Source: Aurantimonas marianensis
GTDB lineage: Bacteria > Pseudomonadota > Alphaproteobacteria > Rhizobiales > Rhizobiaceae
Assembly (NCBI RefSeq): GCF_024195285.1
Contig: NZ_JALHBS010000058.1
Location: 1-41,208, forward strand
Reading direction: 5' to 3'
DNA: 41,208 nt
This document shows, in pieces, positions 1 through 9,718 of this stretch; the first letter of the stretch is position 1; the number at the start of each line of letters is the position of its first letter. A program made the translations under genes and the position numbers. Below the pieces are notes generated by a model. The model saw nothing but the letters and a program-made list of their open reading frames with translations, did not search any database and had not been told where the DNA came from.

Positions 1-788
1 CGCACGGTATAGAGGTAAACGTTCGCAATCTGCCGCAGCTTGATGATCGCGCCGACAAGGTTGGTGACGCCGGGGGGAATGAAGACGAGATTGCCTTCCG
101 CGGCCTGTTTCAGTGCATCGGCCGGGGGAACAGGAAGCGGCCGCTCGACCGGGATATCGGCCTCCAGAAAGGGTGTGCCGTCCGGCCGCAACAGCTGTGC
201 TCCCAGCAGCGAACGTCCCCTGGCCTGATCCGTCATCAGATTCTGGAAGCCGGTCGGGTCGAGGCCGAACAACCGCCGCTGCTGATCCAGATCGTAGGCC
301 ATTGAAAGGGTCGAACCCTGAAGGTTGCGGGCATTCTCATTGACATAGGCACGCGCCACGCTGATCGAGGATTCGACGATCGTGCGGGTGCGGATCTCGA
401 ACCAGCGATCAAGGCCGAGATCGAGCGTGATACCAGCCACGATCGCCACCAGCAGGGCCGGCAGCGCGGCGACGATGGAAAACAGCAGGACGATGCGAAC
501 GTGCAGGCGCGACGCGGCCTTTCCCTGCCGCCGCGCCCGGACCATGCGCATGACTTCCCTGCCTATCAAAAGGCAGAGGATCAAAACGAAGGCGCCGTTC
601 ACCACCGTCGCAATCGTCACGATCGTGTCCGTCGGGGCGATCGGCGTCAGTCCCATGAGGACGACGAAGGAAATCCCGCCCGTCACCAACGCGCCAACAA
701 CCGCCAGAAGGCCGGGAACGAGCATAAATCGCCGCCGTTCCAACAGGAACGGAACCTCGCTTTCTGTTTGCACCGGGTGAGACGTCAT
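1..788 (-). CDS. ntrY: Nitrogen regulation sensor kinase NtrY, N-terminal part
   Basis: Membrane histidine kinase of the NtrY/NtrX two-component system, which affects nitrogen metabolism and redox responses in alphaproteobacteria. Only the first 262 residues lie in the window; the gene runs off the left edge. The visible part has three hydrophobic segments at about residues 22-46, 54-76 and 97-120, then a soluble, probably periplasmic, sensing stretch containing the residues RSLLGAQLLRPDGTPF. The HAMP, PAS and kinase domains are not visible. The start is the ATG that opens MTSHPVQTES, 80 bp after the ntrC stop. The call rests on the membrane layout of the N-terminus and on the position directly after ntrBC, which is the usual order in rhizobia. 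The match to NtrY is from family knowledge; the kinase itself is not seen. Confidence 0.85.
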   Translation of the reverse strand, partial: MTSHPVQTESEVPFLLERRRFMLVPGLLAVVGALVTGGISFVVLMGLTPIAPTDTIVTIATVVNGAFVLILCLLIGREVMRMVRARRQGKAASRLHVRIVLLFSIVAALPALLVAIVAGITLDLGLDRWFEIRTRTIVESSISVARAYVNENARNLQGSTLSMAYDLDQQRRLFGLDPTGFQNLMTDQARGRSLLGAQLLRPDGTPFLEADIPVERPLPVPPADALKQAAEGNLVFIPPGVTNLVGAIIKLRQIANVYLYTV

Positions 789-810
789 GATTCGCCGCAA
801 ATGATGATCA

Positions 811-828
811 CGTTGCTCCGCCGCAACG
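811..828 (-). terminator. Short hairpin between ntrC and ntrY
   Basis: CGTTGC and GCAACG pair around a 6-nt loop in the 80-bp gap between ntrC and ntrY. There is no U-run after it on the minus strand. It could slow transcription or shape the mRNA between the two operon parts; a true terminator is doubtful. Confidence 0.25.
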
Positions 829-868
829 GATTGTGTCTAATCTGCAACGAAACACAGCAGATATCCAG

Positions 869-2317
869 TTATCTGATCGAGCGGACGACCGAAATATCGA
901 GATCGCGAATTTTCTTTCGCAGGGTATTTCGATTGACGCCCAGAAGTTCGGCCGCTCGCACCTGGTTTCCGCGCGTCGCCGCGAGAGCTGCCGCGATCAG
1001 CGGGTATTCCACATCGCGCAAGATCCGGTCATGCAGGCCCGGCGGGGGCAGCCCTTCTCCGAAAGAGGCGAAGTAGTCGGCGAGATAACGTTCCACCGCC
1101 GCGCTGAGATCAATTGGCCTGCCGCGATCGTTCTCCATTGCCGGGGAGCTGGCGGCATCATTGGATAATTCGTGCTCGACCAATTCGGCCGTTATCTCAT
1201 CTTGCGGATAGAGCGCCGAAAGGCGCCGAACCAGGTTCTCGAGCTCACGGACGTTGCCTGGCCAAGAGTAGCGTCGCATGACGTCGAGCGCGCCTTGGTT
1301 CAGCGTTTTTCGCGGCAGCCCCTCCTTCTCCGCCCGGGCGAAGAAATGCCGCGCGAGATCGGCCAGATCCTCGACGCGCTCGCGCATCGGCGGCAGCCGC
1401 AGAGGCACGACATTGAGGCGATAAAAAAGGTCCTCGCGAAACAGCCCACGGCTGATCAACTGGCGCAGATCCTTGTTGGTGGCGGCGACGATGCGCACAT
1501 CGGTGGCAATCGGTGTGCGCCCTCCCACGACAGTGTATTCGCCCTGTTGGAGCACCCGTAGAAGTCGGGTCTGCGCTTCCATCGGCATGTCGCCGATCTC
1601 GTCGAGAAACAGCGTCCCGCCCTCGGCTTGCTCGAAACGGCCGCTGGTGCGCGCCTGCGCACCCGTAAAAGCACCCTTCTCATGGCCGAAAAGCTCGGAT
1701 TCGATCAGCTCGCGCGGGATGGCCGCCATGTTGATGGCGACGAACGGTCCTTTGCGCCGCCGTCCATAATCGTGCAGCGCACGGGCTACGAGTTCCTTGC
1801 CTGTGCCCGATTCGCCCGTGATCGTCACCGTGAGATCGGTCTGCATCATCCGGGCGAGCGCGCGGTAGATGTCCTGCATCGCCGGCGAACGCCCCACCAG
1901 CGGCATCGAATCCTGGAGTTCTTCCGGCGGCGCGCCCGCCTGGGCACCGGGCCTCGGCTCGGACAGCGCCCGGCGGACGATCGCGACGAGTTCAATCAGA
2001 TCGAAGGGCTTGGGAATATAGTCATAGGCGCCTTTCTCCGATGCCTTGATCGCCGTCATGAAGGTATTCTGAGCGCTCATGACAATCACCGGAAGGTCAG
2101 GTCGTGAGTTCTTGATCCGCGGCAGCGTGTCGAAGGCGTTGCCGTCCGGCATGAGAACATCGGTGATGACGAGATCGCCCTCGCCCGCCGAAATCCATCG
2201 CCACAGCGTTGCGATGTTCGAAGTGACGCGCACCTCGAATCCGGCGCGCATCAGGGCCTGCGAGACCACCGTGCGGATCGCGGAGTCATCGTCGGCGACG
2301 AGGATCTGCATACTCAT
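869..2317 (-). CDS. ntrC: Nitrogen regulation response regulator NtrC
   Basis: Sigma-54-dependent activator, phosphorylated by NtrB when nitrogen is scarce, that switches on nitrogen assimilation genes. The 482-residue length is normal. The receiver domain covers about residues 3-120, with acidic residues at 9-11, phospho-acceptor Asp53 (ITDVLMPDG) and Lys103 (PKPFD). The AAA+ domain follows, with Walker A GESGTGKE at 168-175, the sigma-54 contact loop GAFTGA at 215-220 and Walker [12 protein letters not shown] near 233-243. The C-terminus holds a Fis-type helix-turn-helix ([17 protein letters not shown]). A GAGGAC ribosome-binding site lies just before the ATG, and a second in-frame ATG is two codons on. 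It follows ntrB by 10 bp in the dusB-ntrB-ntrC order. Confidence 0.97.
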   Translation of the reverse strand: MSMQILVADDDSAIRTVVSQALMRAGFEVRVTSNIATLWRWISAGEGDLVITDVLMPDGNAFDTLPRIKNSRPDLPVIVMSAQNTFMTAIKASEKGAYDYIPKPFDLIELVAIVRRALSEPRPGAQAGAPPEELQDSMPLVGRSPAMQDIYRALARMMQTDLTVTITGESGTGKELVARALHDYGRRRKGPFVAINMAAIPRELIESELFGHEKGAFTGAQARTSGRFEQAEGGTLFLDEIGDMPMEAQTRLLRVLQQGEYTVVGGRTPIATDVRIVAATNKDLRQLISRGLFREDLFYRLNVVPLRLPPMRERVEDLADLARHFFARAEKEGLPRKTLNQGALDVMRRYSWPGNVRELENLVRRLSALYPQDEITAELVEHELSNDAASSPAMENDRGRPIDLSAAVERYLADYFASFGEGLPPPGLHDRILRDVEYPLIAAALAATRGNQVRAAELLGVNRNTLRKKIRDLDISVVRSIR

Positions 2318-2327
2318 TCACGTGTCC

Positions 2328-3470
2328 TCAGATTTCCGTTCCGACAGGCAGATCGTGCTCGCCGGGCGTTCGCGCTTCCCGCCACGCGGGCATCAGAACG
2401 CGGAAGATCGTGTGCCCGGGCTGCGACTCGCATTCGATGACCCCGCCATGGTCGCCGACGATCTTCGCGACAAGGGCAAGTCCGAGACCGGAGCCACTCG
2501 GCTTGGTCGTCACGAAGGGATCGAAGATGTGTTGACGGATGTCGTCCGGAACTCCGGCGCCGTTGTCCTCGACAGCGAATTCCAACGGCAGGGTGACGCG
2601 GCTCTTGGTTCCGGGAACCGAAAGGCGAACGCCGGGCTTGAAGGCCGTCGAAAGGCGAATTTCGCCCCCGTCACGATCACCAACGGCTTCCGTCGCATTT
2701 TTCAGCAGATTGAGGAAGATCTGTACAAGTTGATCCCGATTGGCCAGGACCGCCGGCAGCGACGGGTCATAATGTTCGGCAATCTTGATATTGCGGGCAA
2801 AGCCGCTTTTGCCGAGTCTCTTTACATGCTCCAGGACAGAGTGAATGTTCACTGCCGATCGTTCGACCGGGCGCTGGTCGGAGAACACCTCCATTCGGTC
2901 AACAAGCTTGACGATGCGATCGCTCTCCTCCTGGATCAGCCGGGTCAGTCCCCGGTCATCGTCGCTGGCCGAGGTAGCCAGAAGTTGCGCCGCGCCCTTG
3001 ATGCCGGACAGAGGATTGCGGATTTCATGCGCCAGCATGGCCGCGAGGCCGGTGACCGAACGGGCGGCGGATCGGTGCGTCAATTGGCGGTCCATCTTTT
3101 CCGCGATGGAACGCAATTGGATCATCACCACGACCAAGTCGGGTTCGTCCGGCAGGTTCGAGACGTAGAGGTCGACCAACCGTTCGCCGCCGAGGCGCGG
3201 CGACGAGTGGTCGACCCGATACTCGCTGATCCGCCCCTGCTGCTGCCGGACCTGCTCGATCAAGGCGAAGAGCGGGCTGTCCTCCGGCACGAAGTGCTGA
3301 ATCCGCCGCTTGGCGAGATAGGTCATTCCGGCTGAAAAAAATTGTTCGGCATCGGAGTTGGCGAAGCGGAAATAGCCGTCGCGATCAAGCACGACGATGG
3401 GGTGCGGCAAGGCATTGAGGATGCGCGTGTGTTCCGGTGCCACGGCGGGGAAATCGAGTGGGGTCGTCAC
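2328..3470 (-). CDS. ntrB: Nitrogen regulation sensor kinase NtrB
   Basis: Cytosolic histidine kinase/phosphatase (GlnL family) that, under PII control, sets the phosphorylation of NtrC. The 380-residue protein has no membrane segment. An N-terminal PAS domain (about residues 12-120; [17 protein letters not shown]) precedes the H-box [10 protein letters not shown] with His148. The N-box NLLKNATEA (Asn258), G1 box DNGAGV near 302-307 and G2 box GSGLGLAL near 326-333 complete the kinase core. The start appears to be a GTG, only 3 nt after the dusB stop, which suggests translational coupling. NtrC follows 10 bp later. All motifs are intact. Confidence 0.96.
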   Translation of the reverse strand: MTTPLDFPAVAPEHTRILNALPHPIVVLDRDGYFRFANSDAEQFFSAGMTYLAKRRIQHFVPEDSPLFALIEQVRQQQGRISEYRVDHSSPRLGGERLVDLYVSNLPDEPDLVVVMIQLRSIAEKMDRQLTHRSAARSVTGLAAMLAHEIRNPLSGIKGAAQLLATSASDDDRGLTRLIQEESDRIVKLVDRMEVFSDQRPVERSAVNIHSVLEHVKRLGKSGFARNIKIAEHYDPSLPAVLANRDQLVQIFLNLLKNATEAVGDRDGGEIRLSTAFKPGVRLSVPGTKSRVTLPLEFAVEDNGAGVPDDIRQHIFDPFVTTKPSGSGLGLALVAKIVGDHGGVIECESQPGHTIFRVLMPAWREARTPGEHDLPVGTEI

Positions 3471-3473
3471 AGG

Positions 3474-4574
3474 TCACGCCGCATCGCTAAAGAGATCGTG
3501 CTGGAAGGTCGGCTCCACATCGCAGAGGCGTGCGTCGCCAAATAGGCGCCGCAGGCGCGCAACGATGACGGCCGGCTCACGACCCGCCATAACCGCCGCC
3601 CTATCCGCCGCCGTGATAGGCCCGACGCCAACGCCGAAACGGTCGAGGTACCAGCCCAGATGCTTGCGCGCATGGCGGATGCCGACATTCAAGCCGTAAT
3701 GGGCCAGCATCATATCGTAATGCTCCTCGACGAGATCGGACAGTTGAATGGCGGACAACTCCCTCAAGCCGACACCGCCGGCGAGAAGCCCGGGCAACCA
3801 TGGCCGTCCCTGCGCCCCGCGACCGACCATGACGGCATCGGCACGACTCGATGACAGCATCGGTTCCAACTGAGCGAAATGAGCGAGGTCGCCATTGGCG
3901 ACCACCGGAACCCCGACGGCGTCCCGCACCGCCGCGATCGCGGGCCAGTCGGCGTTTCCCTCATAGAAATCGGCCCGGGTTCGGCCGTGTACGGTGATCA
4001 TCCGGACGCCCGCCGCCTCGGCCCTCGCCGCCAATTCGGGAGCGTTCATCGAGGCGCGATCCCAACCGAGCCGCATCTTCAGCGTCACCGGAATGTCGCC
4101 GGCGCCGGCGACGGTCGCCTCGACGATCCGCAGGGCGAGATCAGGCTCCCGCATCAGGGCCGAGCCGGACAATCCGCCGACGACCTTTTTCGCCGGACAG
4201 CCCATGTTGATGTCGATGATGTCGGCGCCGAGCTCCGCCAGCCGTTCCGCCGCCAGGCGCATCCACCGCGGATCGCGGCCAGCGAGCTGGACGGCATGAA
4301 GGCCGGCCCCGTCCCGCATTGCACGCATCGCGCTCGCGTCGCATCCTTTGACGAATTCGCCGCTGGCCACCATTTCGGATACAACAAGCCCCGCGCCGAA
4401 TCGGCGCGCGAGACGACGAAACGCCACGTCGGAAATGCCTGACAAAGGTGCGAGGAAGACGCGGTTGTCTAGGTGGTTCGACCCGATCGACAGCGGTTGA
4501 TCGATGCCGAGCGGGGGAACCCACGAGGCGAGGATTTCCGAGCTCTTTCCAGGATGTGCCGATTTTCGCATCAT
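3474..4574 (-). CDS. dusB: tRNA-dihydrouridine synthase B (NifR3-like)
   Basis: FMN enzyme that reduces uridine to dihydrouridine in tRNA. Family features include LAPLSGISDVAFR at the N-terminus, the catalytic cysteine in NMGCPAKKV, the FMN-binding stretch MITVHGRTR, the NGD motif (VVANGDLAHF) and the phosphate-binding segment VMVGRGAQGRPW. The frame stays open upstream to 4916, but that would overlap ispDF. The ATG pair at 4574/4571 is the only in-frame start before the conserved core, giving 366 residues, slightly long for the family. No clear ribosome-binding site precedes it; a TATAAA element sits just upstream (see finding). It is the first gene of dusB-ntrBC, the rhizobial nifR3-ntrBC order. 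Confidence 0.93.
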   Translation of the reverse strand: MMRKSAHPGKSSEILASWVPPLGIDQPLSIGSNHLDNRVFLAPLSGISDVAFRRLARRFGAGLVVSEMVASGEFVKGCDASAMRAMRDGAGLHAVQLAGRDPRWMRLAAERLAELGADIIDINMGCPAKKVVGGLSGSALMREPDLALRIVEATVAGAGDIPVTLKMRLGWDRASMNAPELAARAEAAGVRMITVHGRTRADFYEGNADWPAIAAVRDAVGVPVVANGDLAHFAQLEPMLSSSRADAVMVGRGAQGRPWLPGLLAGGVGLRELSAIQLSDLVEEHYDMMLAHYGLNVGIRHARKHLGWYLDRFGVGVGPITAADRAAVMAGREPAVIVARLRRLFGDARLCDVEPTFQHDLFSDAA

Positions 4575-4584
4575 TAAACTGCAC

Positions 4585-4590
4585 TTTATA
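4585..4590 (-). promoter_or_regulatory. Possible -10 element for the dusB-ntrBC operon
   Basis: On the minus strand the hexamer TATAAA lies 11 nt before the dusB ATG. A weak TGCTTG hexamer lies 17 nt further upstream. Used as a -10 box it would place the transcript start about 4 nt before the ATG. The shared divergent spacer with ispDF (4575-4682) must hold promoters in both directions; this is the only one I can point to. Confidence 0.35.
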
Positions 4591-4682
4591 GAGGCGTGCT
4601 CAAATGACAAGCATTTTGCAGTTGCGAAGTCATCTGCACCTGTGATCAGGACTGGGACAACAACACAAGGGGGATTGCCGGA

Positions 4683-5876
4683 ATGAGCTCCACAGTCGCG
4701 GCGATCGTCGTCGCCGCGGGACGCGGCGAGCGGGCCGGCCAATCTCACGAAGGGCCCAAACAATATCGCTGCATCGCGGGACGATCCATTCTCGCTCGCA
4801 CCGTCGAGCGACTTCGTTCGCACCCAGCCATTGCCCGCCTCGTTCTGGTCATCCACCCCGACGATAGAGACCTGCTGCGCAAAGCTCTCGGAACCGAGGG
4901 CGACGACGACCTGCAAATCGTCACCGGCGGCCCCACGCGCCAGGAATCAGTCCGTCTTGGACTGGCTGCGCTGGCCGAAACGCCGCCGGATCGCGTCCTG
5001 ATCCACGATGGCGTCAGGCCCTTTGCCAACGCGGCGCTGATCGACCGGACGCTCGCGGCTGTCTCCGATATGGCCGGCGCCATCCCGGCGCTGCCCGTCG
5101 CGGAAACACTGAAACGTGTCGCGGACACGGAATGGATCGTCGCGACGGTCGACCGGCGGCGGCTCTATGCCGCCCAGACGCCGCAGGGCTTCCCCTTTGG
5201 CCCGATCCGCGACGCGCACGACCAAGCCGCCCGGTCCGGCCGCACCGATTTCACCGATGACGCATCGATTGCCGAATGGGCCGGATTGGCCGTGCGGCTC
5301 GTCGACGGCTCGCCCGACAATGTAAAACTCACGACCGCGCGTGATATCGCCTTGGCGGACGAACGATTGAGGAGTGCCCCGGGCATGATCGATGTCAGAA
5401 CCGGCAATGGCTACGACGTCCATCGGCTGGTCGAAGGCGACCATGTGACCCTGTGCGGCGTGCGGATAGCCCATGATCGCGCGCTGTCCGGACATTCCGA
5501 TGCCGATGTCGGGCTGCACGCGCTGACCGACGCCTTGCTCGCCACTTGCGCGGCGGGCGACATCGGCGACCATTTCCCGCCCAGCGATCCGCAGTGGCGG
5601 GGCGCGCCCTCGCATATCTTCGTCGCGAAGGCTGTGGAGATCGTGCGCGGCAAAGGCGGACGAATCATGAATGCCGATGTGTCGTTAATCTGCGAGGCGC
5701 CGAAAATCGCGCCCTATCGCGAGACGATGCGAAGGGCGATCGCGGAGATGACAGGGATCGGCCTCGACCGCGTCTCGGTCAAGGCAACGACAAACGAAAC
5801 GATCGGCTTCGTCGGACGGCAAGAAGGCATCGCGGCGATCGCGACGGCGAGCGTGGCTTACGGAGAAAGCGTGTGA
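4683..5876 (+). CDS. ispDF: Bifunctional IspD/IspF isoprenoid enzyme
   Basis: Fusion of two enzymes of the MEP isoprenoid pathway: 2-C-methyl-D-erythritol 4-phosphate cytidylyltransferase (IspD, residues 1 to about 232) and 2-C-methyl-D-erythritol 2,4-cyclodiphosphate synthase (IspF, from about 235 to 397). The IspD part shows the CTP-binding [10 protein letters not shown] loop and the motif LIHDGVRPF. The IspF part begins at an internal Met and shows the metal-binding DVHRL and [17 protein letters not shown] motifs. The step between them, done by IspE, is not in this window. Such fusions are typical of alpha- and some epsilonproteobacteria. The ATG follows an AGGGGG ribosome-binding site. 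It overlaps pncC by 4 nt and is divergent from dusB. Confidence 0.97.
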   Translation: MSSTVAAIVVAAGRGERAGQSHEGPKQYRCIAGRSILARTVERLRSHPAIARLVLVIHPDDRDLLRKALGTEGDDDLQIVTGGPTRQESVRLGLAALAETPPDRVLIHDGVRPFANAALIDRTLAAVSDMAGAIPALPVAETLKRVADTEWIVATVDRRRLYAAQTPQGFPFGPIRDAHDQAARSGRTDFTDDASIAEWAGLAVRLVDGSPDNVKLTTARDIALADERLRSAPGMIDVRTGNGYDVHRLVEGDHVTLCGVRIAHDRALSGHSDADVGLHALTDALLATCAAGDIGDHFPPSDPQWRGAPSHIFVAKAVEIVRGKGGRIMNADVSLICEAPKIAPYRETMRRAIAEMTGIGLDRVSVKATTNETIGFVGRQEGIAAIATASVAYGESV

Positions 5877-6382
5877 CGGAACACGCGGGCGAGATCGTCG
5901 GCAAGGCCCGTCGGGTCATCGAGGCCTACGCCGCGCTCGGTCTGAAGATCGCCACCGCCGAGTCCTGCACGGGCGGGATGATCGCGGCGGCGTTGACGGA
6001 TATCGCGGGGTCGTCGGCCGTTTTCGAGCGCGGGTTCGTGACCTACTCGAACGAAGCCAAGATCGCGATGATCGGTGTCGATCCGGCAAGTCTGAGGGCT
6101 GACGGCGCCGTCTCGGAAGCCGTGGCGCGGCAGATGGCTGAAGGCGCCCTGCGGGCCGCGGACGCGGATGTCACCGTATCGGTCACCGGCATCGCCGGCC
6201 CGGCTGGCGGTTCCGCGGCAAAACCCGTGGGTCTCGTGCATTTCGCTTGCGCGCGTGGCGGTGTGACGCGACACCTTGAAAAACGCTTCGGCGACCTCGG
6301 CCGTTCGGCCATCCGGGGCGCCAGCGTCAGCGTCGCGCTCGATCTGTTGCTGGAAGCGGTGAGAGATCAGCCGGCCTGCTGA
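5873..6382 (+). CDS. pncC: Nicotinamide-nucleotide amidohydrolase PncC (CinA C-terminal family)
   Basis: Single-domain CinA-type protein of 169 residues that deamidates nicotinamide mononucleotide in NAD recycling. Family hallmarks are [29 protein letters not shown] and the glycine-rich [19 protein letters not shown]. The start is a GTG that overlaps the ispDF stop (GTGA). The longer open frame beginning at 5546 lies inside ispDF and is rejected. The competence-related N-terminal domain of long CinA proteins is absent, as is usual for PncC. Its 3' end overlaps the convergent START-domain gene by 16 bp. Confidence 0.93.
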   Translation: MTEHAGEIVGKARRVIEAYAALGLKIATAESCTGGMIAAALTDIAGSSAVFERGFVTYSNEAKIAMIGVDPASLRADGAVSEAVARQMAEGALRAADADVTVSVTGIAGPAGGSAAKPVGLVHFACARGGVTRHLEKRFGDLGRSAIRGASVSVALDLLLEAVRDQPAC

Positions 6383-6849
6383 GAACCGGCCGCGCGAGTG
6401 TCGAGACCATAGATCGCATCGGCGCGCTCCTCGAACGCCTGGGCGAAGCGGCGAAAGGCATAATCGAACATCGACCCCATCAGCAGGCCAAGCGTCCGGC
6501 TCTTGAACTCGTAATCGATGAAGAAATTCACGTCGCAGCCACCGTCGCTGGCCGACTCGAAAGTCCAGCGGTTGTCGAGATAGCGGAACGGGCCGTCGAT
6601 ATATTTCACGTCGATCCGGCGTTCGGCGGGCTTGAGCAAGACCTGGGTCGAGAAGGTTTCCCGAACCATCTTGTAGGCGACGGTCATGTCCGCGACGAGC
6701 AACGTCCTGCCATCTTTTTCGCGCCGCGAGCGCACAACCAATTGCTGGCAAAGCGGCAGGAATTCGGGATATTTTTCGACATCCGCGACGAGCGCGAACA
6801 TTTCGTCTGGGCTATGGCGCACATGGCGCGTCGTCTCGAACTTTGCCAT
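6367..6849 (-). CDS. COQ10/RatA-like START domain protein
   Basis: Polyketide cyclase/dehydrase (START) family protein of 160 residues, close to mitochondrial COQ10 and bacterial RatA. COQ10 proteins bind ubiquinone and help its use in respiration; the E. coli homologue RatA has been described as a ribosome-associated toxin. The sequence shows the typical N-terminus VRHSPDEMFALVADVEKYPEF, the core MVRETFSTQV and GPFRYLDNRWTF, and the C-terminal helix FDYAFRRFAQAFEERA. It starts 12 bp after the lipA stop and probably shares its transcript. A role in quinone handling is the more likely one in an alphaproteobacterium (inference). Confidence 0.85.
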   Translation of the reverse strand: MAKFETTRHVRHSPDEMFALVADVEKYPEFLPLCQQLVVRSRREKDGRTLLVADMTVAYKMVRETFSTQVLLKPAERRIDVKYIDGPFRYLDNRWTFESASDGGCDVNFFIDYEFKSRTLGLLMGSMFDYAFRRFAQAFEERADAIYGLDTRAAGSQQAG

Positions 6850-6861
6850 GGTTCCGCAATA

Positions 6862-7836
6862 TTAGGCTGCGGCTTCGCGGGCAAGGCGCGCCGCTTTGAG
6901 TCGGTCGAAATCTTCGCCGGCGTGATGCGACGAACGGGTCAGCGGGCTGGACGCAACGACAAGGAAGCCTTTCGCCAGCGCCACGGTCTCAAACGAAGCG
7001 AACTCTTCCGGTGTCACGTAGCGCATCACCGCGTGATGCTTCCTGGTCGGCTGCAGATATTGCCCGATGGTGAGGAAATCGACGTCGGCCGTCCTCAGAT
7101 CGTCCATCAATTGCAACACTTCGTTCCGCTCCTCGCCGAGGCCGACCATGATGCCGGATTTGGTGAACATCGTCGGATCGAGTTCCTTCACCCGCTGCAA
7201 GAGCCGGATCGAATGGAAGTAGCGGGCACCGGGCCTGACCGTCAGATAGTTCGACGGCACCGTTTCCAGATTATGGTTGAAGACATCGGGCTTGGCGGCG
7301 ACCACCGCTTCGAGCGCGCCCGGCTTGCGCAGAAAATCCGGTGTCAGGATCTCGATCGTCGTTCCGGGCGCGATGGCGCGGATCGCGCGAATCGTCTTGA
7401 CGAAGTGTTCCGCGCCGCCGTCGGCCAGATCGTCGCGATCAACCGAGGTGATAACCACATGGGCAAGCCCCATCGCCGCAACGGCGCGGCCGACGCTCTC
7501 CGGTTCGCTTTCGTCGAGCGCCTTCGGCAGACCCGTGGCGACATTGCAAAAGGCGCAGGCACGGGTGCAAATCCCGCCCATGATCATGAAGCTCGCGTGC
7601 TTCTTTTCCCAGCACCCGCCGATATTGGGACAGCCAGCCTCCTCGCAGACCGTCACGAGATTATTGGAGCGGGTGATCTCGCGGGTTTCGTAATAACCCT
7701 TGGACACCGGCGCCTTGACGCGAATCCAGTCCGGTTTCGCCAAACCTGCCGCCTGGTCGGGACGATGGGCTTTTTCGGGATGCCGCGGCCGGGGAGCCCC
7801 CCCGGCCGACCGGCGATTATCGAGTACAGTTACCAT
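6862..7836 (-). CDS. lipA: Lipoyl synthase LipA
   Basis: Radical SAM enzyme that inserts two sulfur atoms into octanoyl groups on lipoyl domains. The 324-residue protein has the auxiliary cluster cysteines Cys64, Cys69 and Cys75 ([13 protein letters not shown]) and the radical SAM cysteines Cys90, Cys94 and Cys97 (CTRACAFC). The C-terminal [10 protein letters not shown] region holds the serine that ligates the auxiliary cluster. The N-terminal 35 residues are variable, as is common. It lies downstream of the pyruvate dehydrogenase operon, whose E1 beta and E2 subunits carry lipoyl domains and are its substrates. The ribosome-binding site is weak, so the start could shift by a few codons. Confidence 0.97.
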   Translation of the reverse strand: MVTVLDNRRSAGGAPRPRHPEKAHRPDQAAGLAKPDWIRVKAPVSKGYYETREITRSNNLVTVCEEAGCPNIGGCWEKKHASFMIMGGICTRACAFCNVATGLPKALDESEPESVGRAVAAMGLAHVVITSVDRDDLADGGAEHFVKTIRAIRAIAPGTTIEILTPDFLRKPGALEAVVAAKPDVFNHNLETVPSNYLTVRPGARYFHSIRLLQRVKELDPTMFTKSGIMVGLGEERNEVLQLMDDLRTADVDFLTIGQYLQPTRKHHAVMRYVTPEEFASFETVALAKGFLVVASSPLTRSSHHAGEDFDRLKAARLAREAAA

Positions 7837-7878
7837 AGGGCCAATCTAGGTCCCGCTGCCGTTGCGTGCAAACGGTTC

Positions 7879-8139
7879 CTAGGCCCTGCGACCGCGAAAC
7901 ATCCGGAAAATCGCGATCAACAAGCTGGCGCCAATGAAGCCAATAACAAGGTAGGCGAACCATCCGGTGAAGCCGAGATTGAATAACGCCAGAATGGCGT
8001 TCAGCACAACGGCGCCCACAATTCCGAGGATAATGTTCATGAGGAGCCCCATGTCGCTCTTCATGAATTTCTCGGCAAGCCACCCCGCCAAGCCACCGAT
8101 AATGATCGCCGCGATCCAGCCAACACCATTTATTTCCAT
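7879..8139 (-). CDS. GlsB/YeaQ/YmgE family small membrane protein
   Basis: Small, very hydrophobic protein of 86 residues of the transglycosylase-associated (GlsB/YeaQ/YmgE) stress-protein family. It has three membrane segments, at about residues 6-22, 30-50 and 57-78. The Gly-rich signatures IIIGGLAGWLAEKFMK and LLMNIILGIVGAVV are typical, and the tail RMFRGRRA is positively charged. An AGGAGCG ribosome-binding site precedes the ATG. The biochemical role of the family is not known; members are often stress-induced. It sits between lpdA and lipA on the same strand, with 124 bp to the lpdA stop, so it may have its own promoter. Confidence 0.85.
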   Translation of the reverse strand: MEINGVGWIAAIIIGGLAGWLAEKFMKSDMGLLMNIILGIVGAVVLNAILALFNLGFTGWFAYLVIGFIGASLLIAIFRMFRGRRA

Positions 8140-8180
8140 GTCACGCTCCTATCAATGAGACTACTGAACTGAGAAATTGG

Positions 8181-8198
8181 GCCGCGAATCCTTGCGGC
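8181..8198 (-). terminator. Possible terminator after lpdA
   Basis: GCCGC and GCGGC pair around an 8-nt loop, 66 nt beyond the lpdA stop. On the minus strand it is followed by CCCAATTTC, a poor U-run. It is the only hairpin I see in the 124-bp gap between lpdA and the GlsB-type gene. Confidence 0.3.
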
Positions 8199-8263
8199 AA
8201 GATACGATAGAAACAAAAATTTCGGCTGAAACTATCGCGCTGGAACGACGTTATAGAGAGTTG

Positions 8264-9718
8264 TCACATGTGGATCACGCGGCCATAAGCGTCGAGTACG
8301 CTTTCGTGCATCATCTCCGAAAGGGTCGGATGCGGGAAGACGGAGTGCATCAGCTCTTCCTCGGTGGTCTCGAGGCCCATGGCGATGACGAAGCCCTGGA
8401 TGAGTTCGGTCACTTCCGCGCCAACCATATGCGCGCCGAGCAGCTCGCCGGTCTTGGCGTCGAACACGGTCTTCACCAGCCCCTCGGGCTCGCCCAGCGC
8501 GATCGCCTTGCCATTGCCCTTGAAATTGAAGCGACCGATCTTGACCTCGCGGCCGGCCTCCTTGGCCTTGGCCTCCGTCAGGCCCACCGAGGCGACCTGC
8601 GGCTGGCAATAGGTGCAGCCGGGGATCTGCGTCGTCTTCATGGGGTGGACGTCCATCCCCTTGATCTTTTCGACGCAGATCGTGCCCTCATGCTCTGCCT
8701 TGTGGGCCAGCATCGGCGGTCCGGCTACGTCGCCGATCGCATAGATCCTCTCGACATTGGTCCGGCCGAAACCGTCGATCCCGACGATGCCGCGCTCGAT
8801 CGCCACGCCGGCTTCCTCAAGCCCCAGGCCCTCGATATTGCCCTGAACGCCAACGGCCGAGATCAGTCGCTCGGCCTTCAGTGTCTCGGTCTTGCCTCCC
8901 TTGGCCTCGACGGTCACCTCGACGCCCTGCCCGGATTTCGTCACCTTCGACACCTTGGCGTCGGTGAGGATCTTGAGGCCCTGCTTCTCCAGCTGCTTGC
9001 GGGCGACCCCGGCAATCTCGGCGTCCTCGACCGGCATGATCTGCGGCAGGAGCTCGACGACGGTCACCTCGGCCCCCATCGTGCGGTAGAAGGAGGCAAA
9101 TTCGATGCCGATGGCGCCCGAGCCCATGACGATGAGCGATTTGGGCATCGCCGCAGGCTTCATCGCCTCGAAATAGGTCCAGATGCGATCGCCGTCCGGC
9201 TCGATGCCCGGCAGAACGCGCGGCCGCGCGCCGGTGGCGACAATGACGTGCTTGGCCTTGTAGGAGCCCTCCCCGAGCACGCCCTTGGGCACCGGGTTCT
9301 GCGGCTCCACAATAGGCTTCGTCATCTTGCCGACCGACACTTCGACCGGCCCGCCCTCCCCGGCCTTGGCGATCTTCGCCTCGCCCCAGATCACGTCGAT
9401 CTTGTTCTTCTTCATCAGATAACCGACGCCACCGTTCAGCTGCGCCGAAACGCCGCGCGAGCGCTTGACCACGGCGGCGATGTCGAAACCGGGCTTGGCG
9501 ATCGTCAACCCGTAGTCCTTGGCGTTCTCGGCATAGTGGAAGATCTCCGCCGAGCGCAGGAGCGCCTTGGTCGGGATGCAGCCCCAGTTAAGGCAGATGC
9601 CGCCGAGATGCTCACGTTCGACGACGGCCGTCTTGAACCCGAGTTGCGCTGCCCGGATCGCCGCGACATAGCCGCCGGGACCGCCGCCGATGATCAGGAT
9701 GTCGTAGGTGTCAGCCAT
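8264..9718 (-). CDS. lpdA: Dihydrolipoyl dehydrogenase (E3)
   Basis: FAD flavoprotein that reoxidises the dihydrolipoyl groups of the pyruvate dehydrogenase complex and makes NADH. The 484-residue protein has the FAD-binding IIGGGPGGYVAAIRAAQLG, the redox-active disulfide CLNWGCIPTK, the NAD-binding VMGSGAIGIEFASF, the second FAD motif RIYAIGDVAG and the C-terminal catalytic pair in HPTLSE. The start chosen has AGGAG 7 nt upstream; a Met five codons earlier is rejected because it has no such site. The gene overlaps the preceding SGNH hydrolase gene by 8 nt and ends the pdh operon. Confidence 0.97.
   Translation of the reverse strand: MADTYDILIIGGGPGGYVAAIRAAQLGFKTAVVEREHLGGICLNWGCIPTKALLRSAEIFHYAENAKDYGLTIAKPGFDIAAVVKRSRGVSAQLNGGVGYLMKKNKIDVIWGEAKIAKAGEGGPVEVSVGKMTKPIVEPQNPVPKGVLGEGSYKAKHVIVATGARPRVLPGIEPDGDRIWTYFEAMKPAAMPKSLIVMGSGAIGIEFASFYRTMGAEVTVVELLPQIMPVEDAEIAGVARKQLEKQGLKILTDAKVSKVTKSGQGVEVTVEAKGGKTETLKAERLISAVGVQGNIEGLGLEEAGVAIERGIVGIDGFGRTNVERIYAIGDVAGPPMLAHKAEHEGTICVEKIKGMDVHPMKTTQIPGCTYCQPQVASVGLTEAKAKEAGREVKIGRFNFKGNGKAIALGEPEGLVKTVFDAKTGELLGAHMVGAEVTELIQGFVIAMGLETTEEELMHSVFPHPTLSEMMHESVLDAYGRVIHM

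Noticed and set aside
4581-4599. GCAC...GTGC arms before dusB resembling an NtrC site
   Set aside because: The inner spacing is 11 bp, not the 7 bp of an NtrC box, and it lies right at the dusB start.
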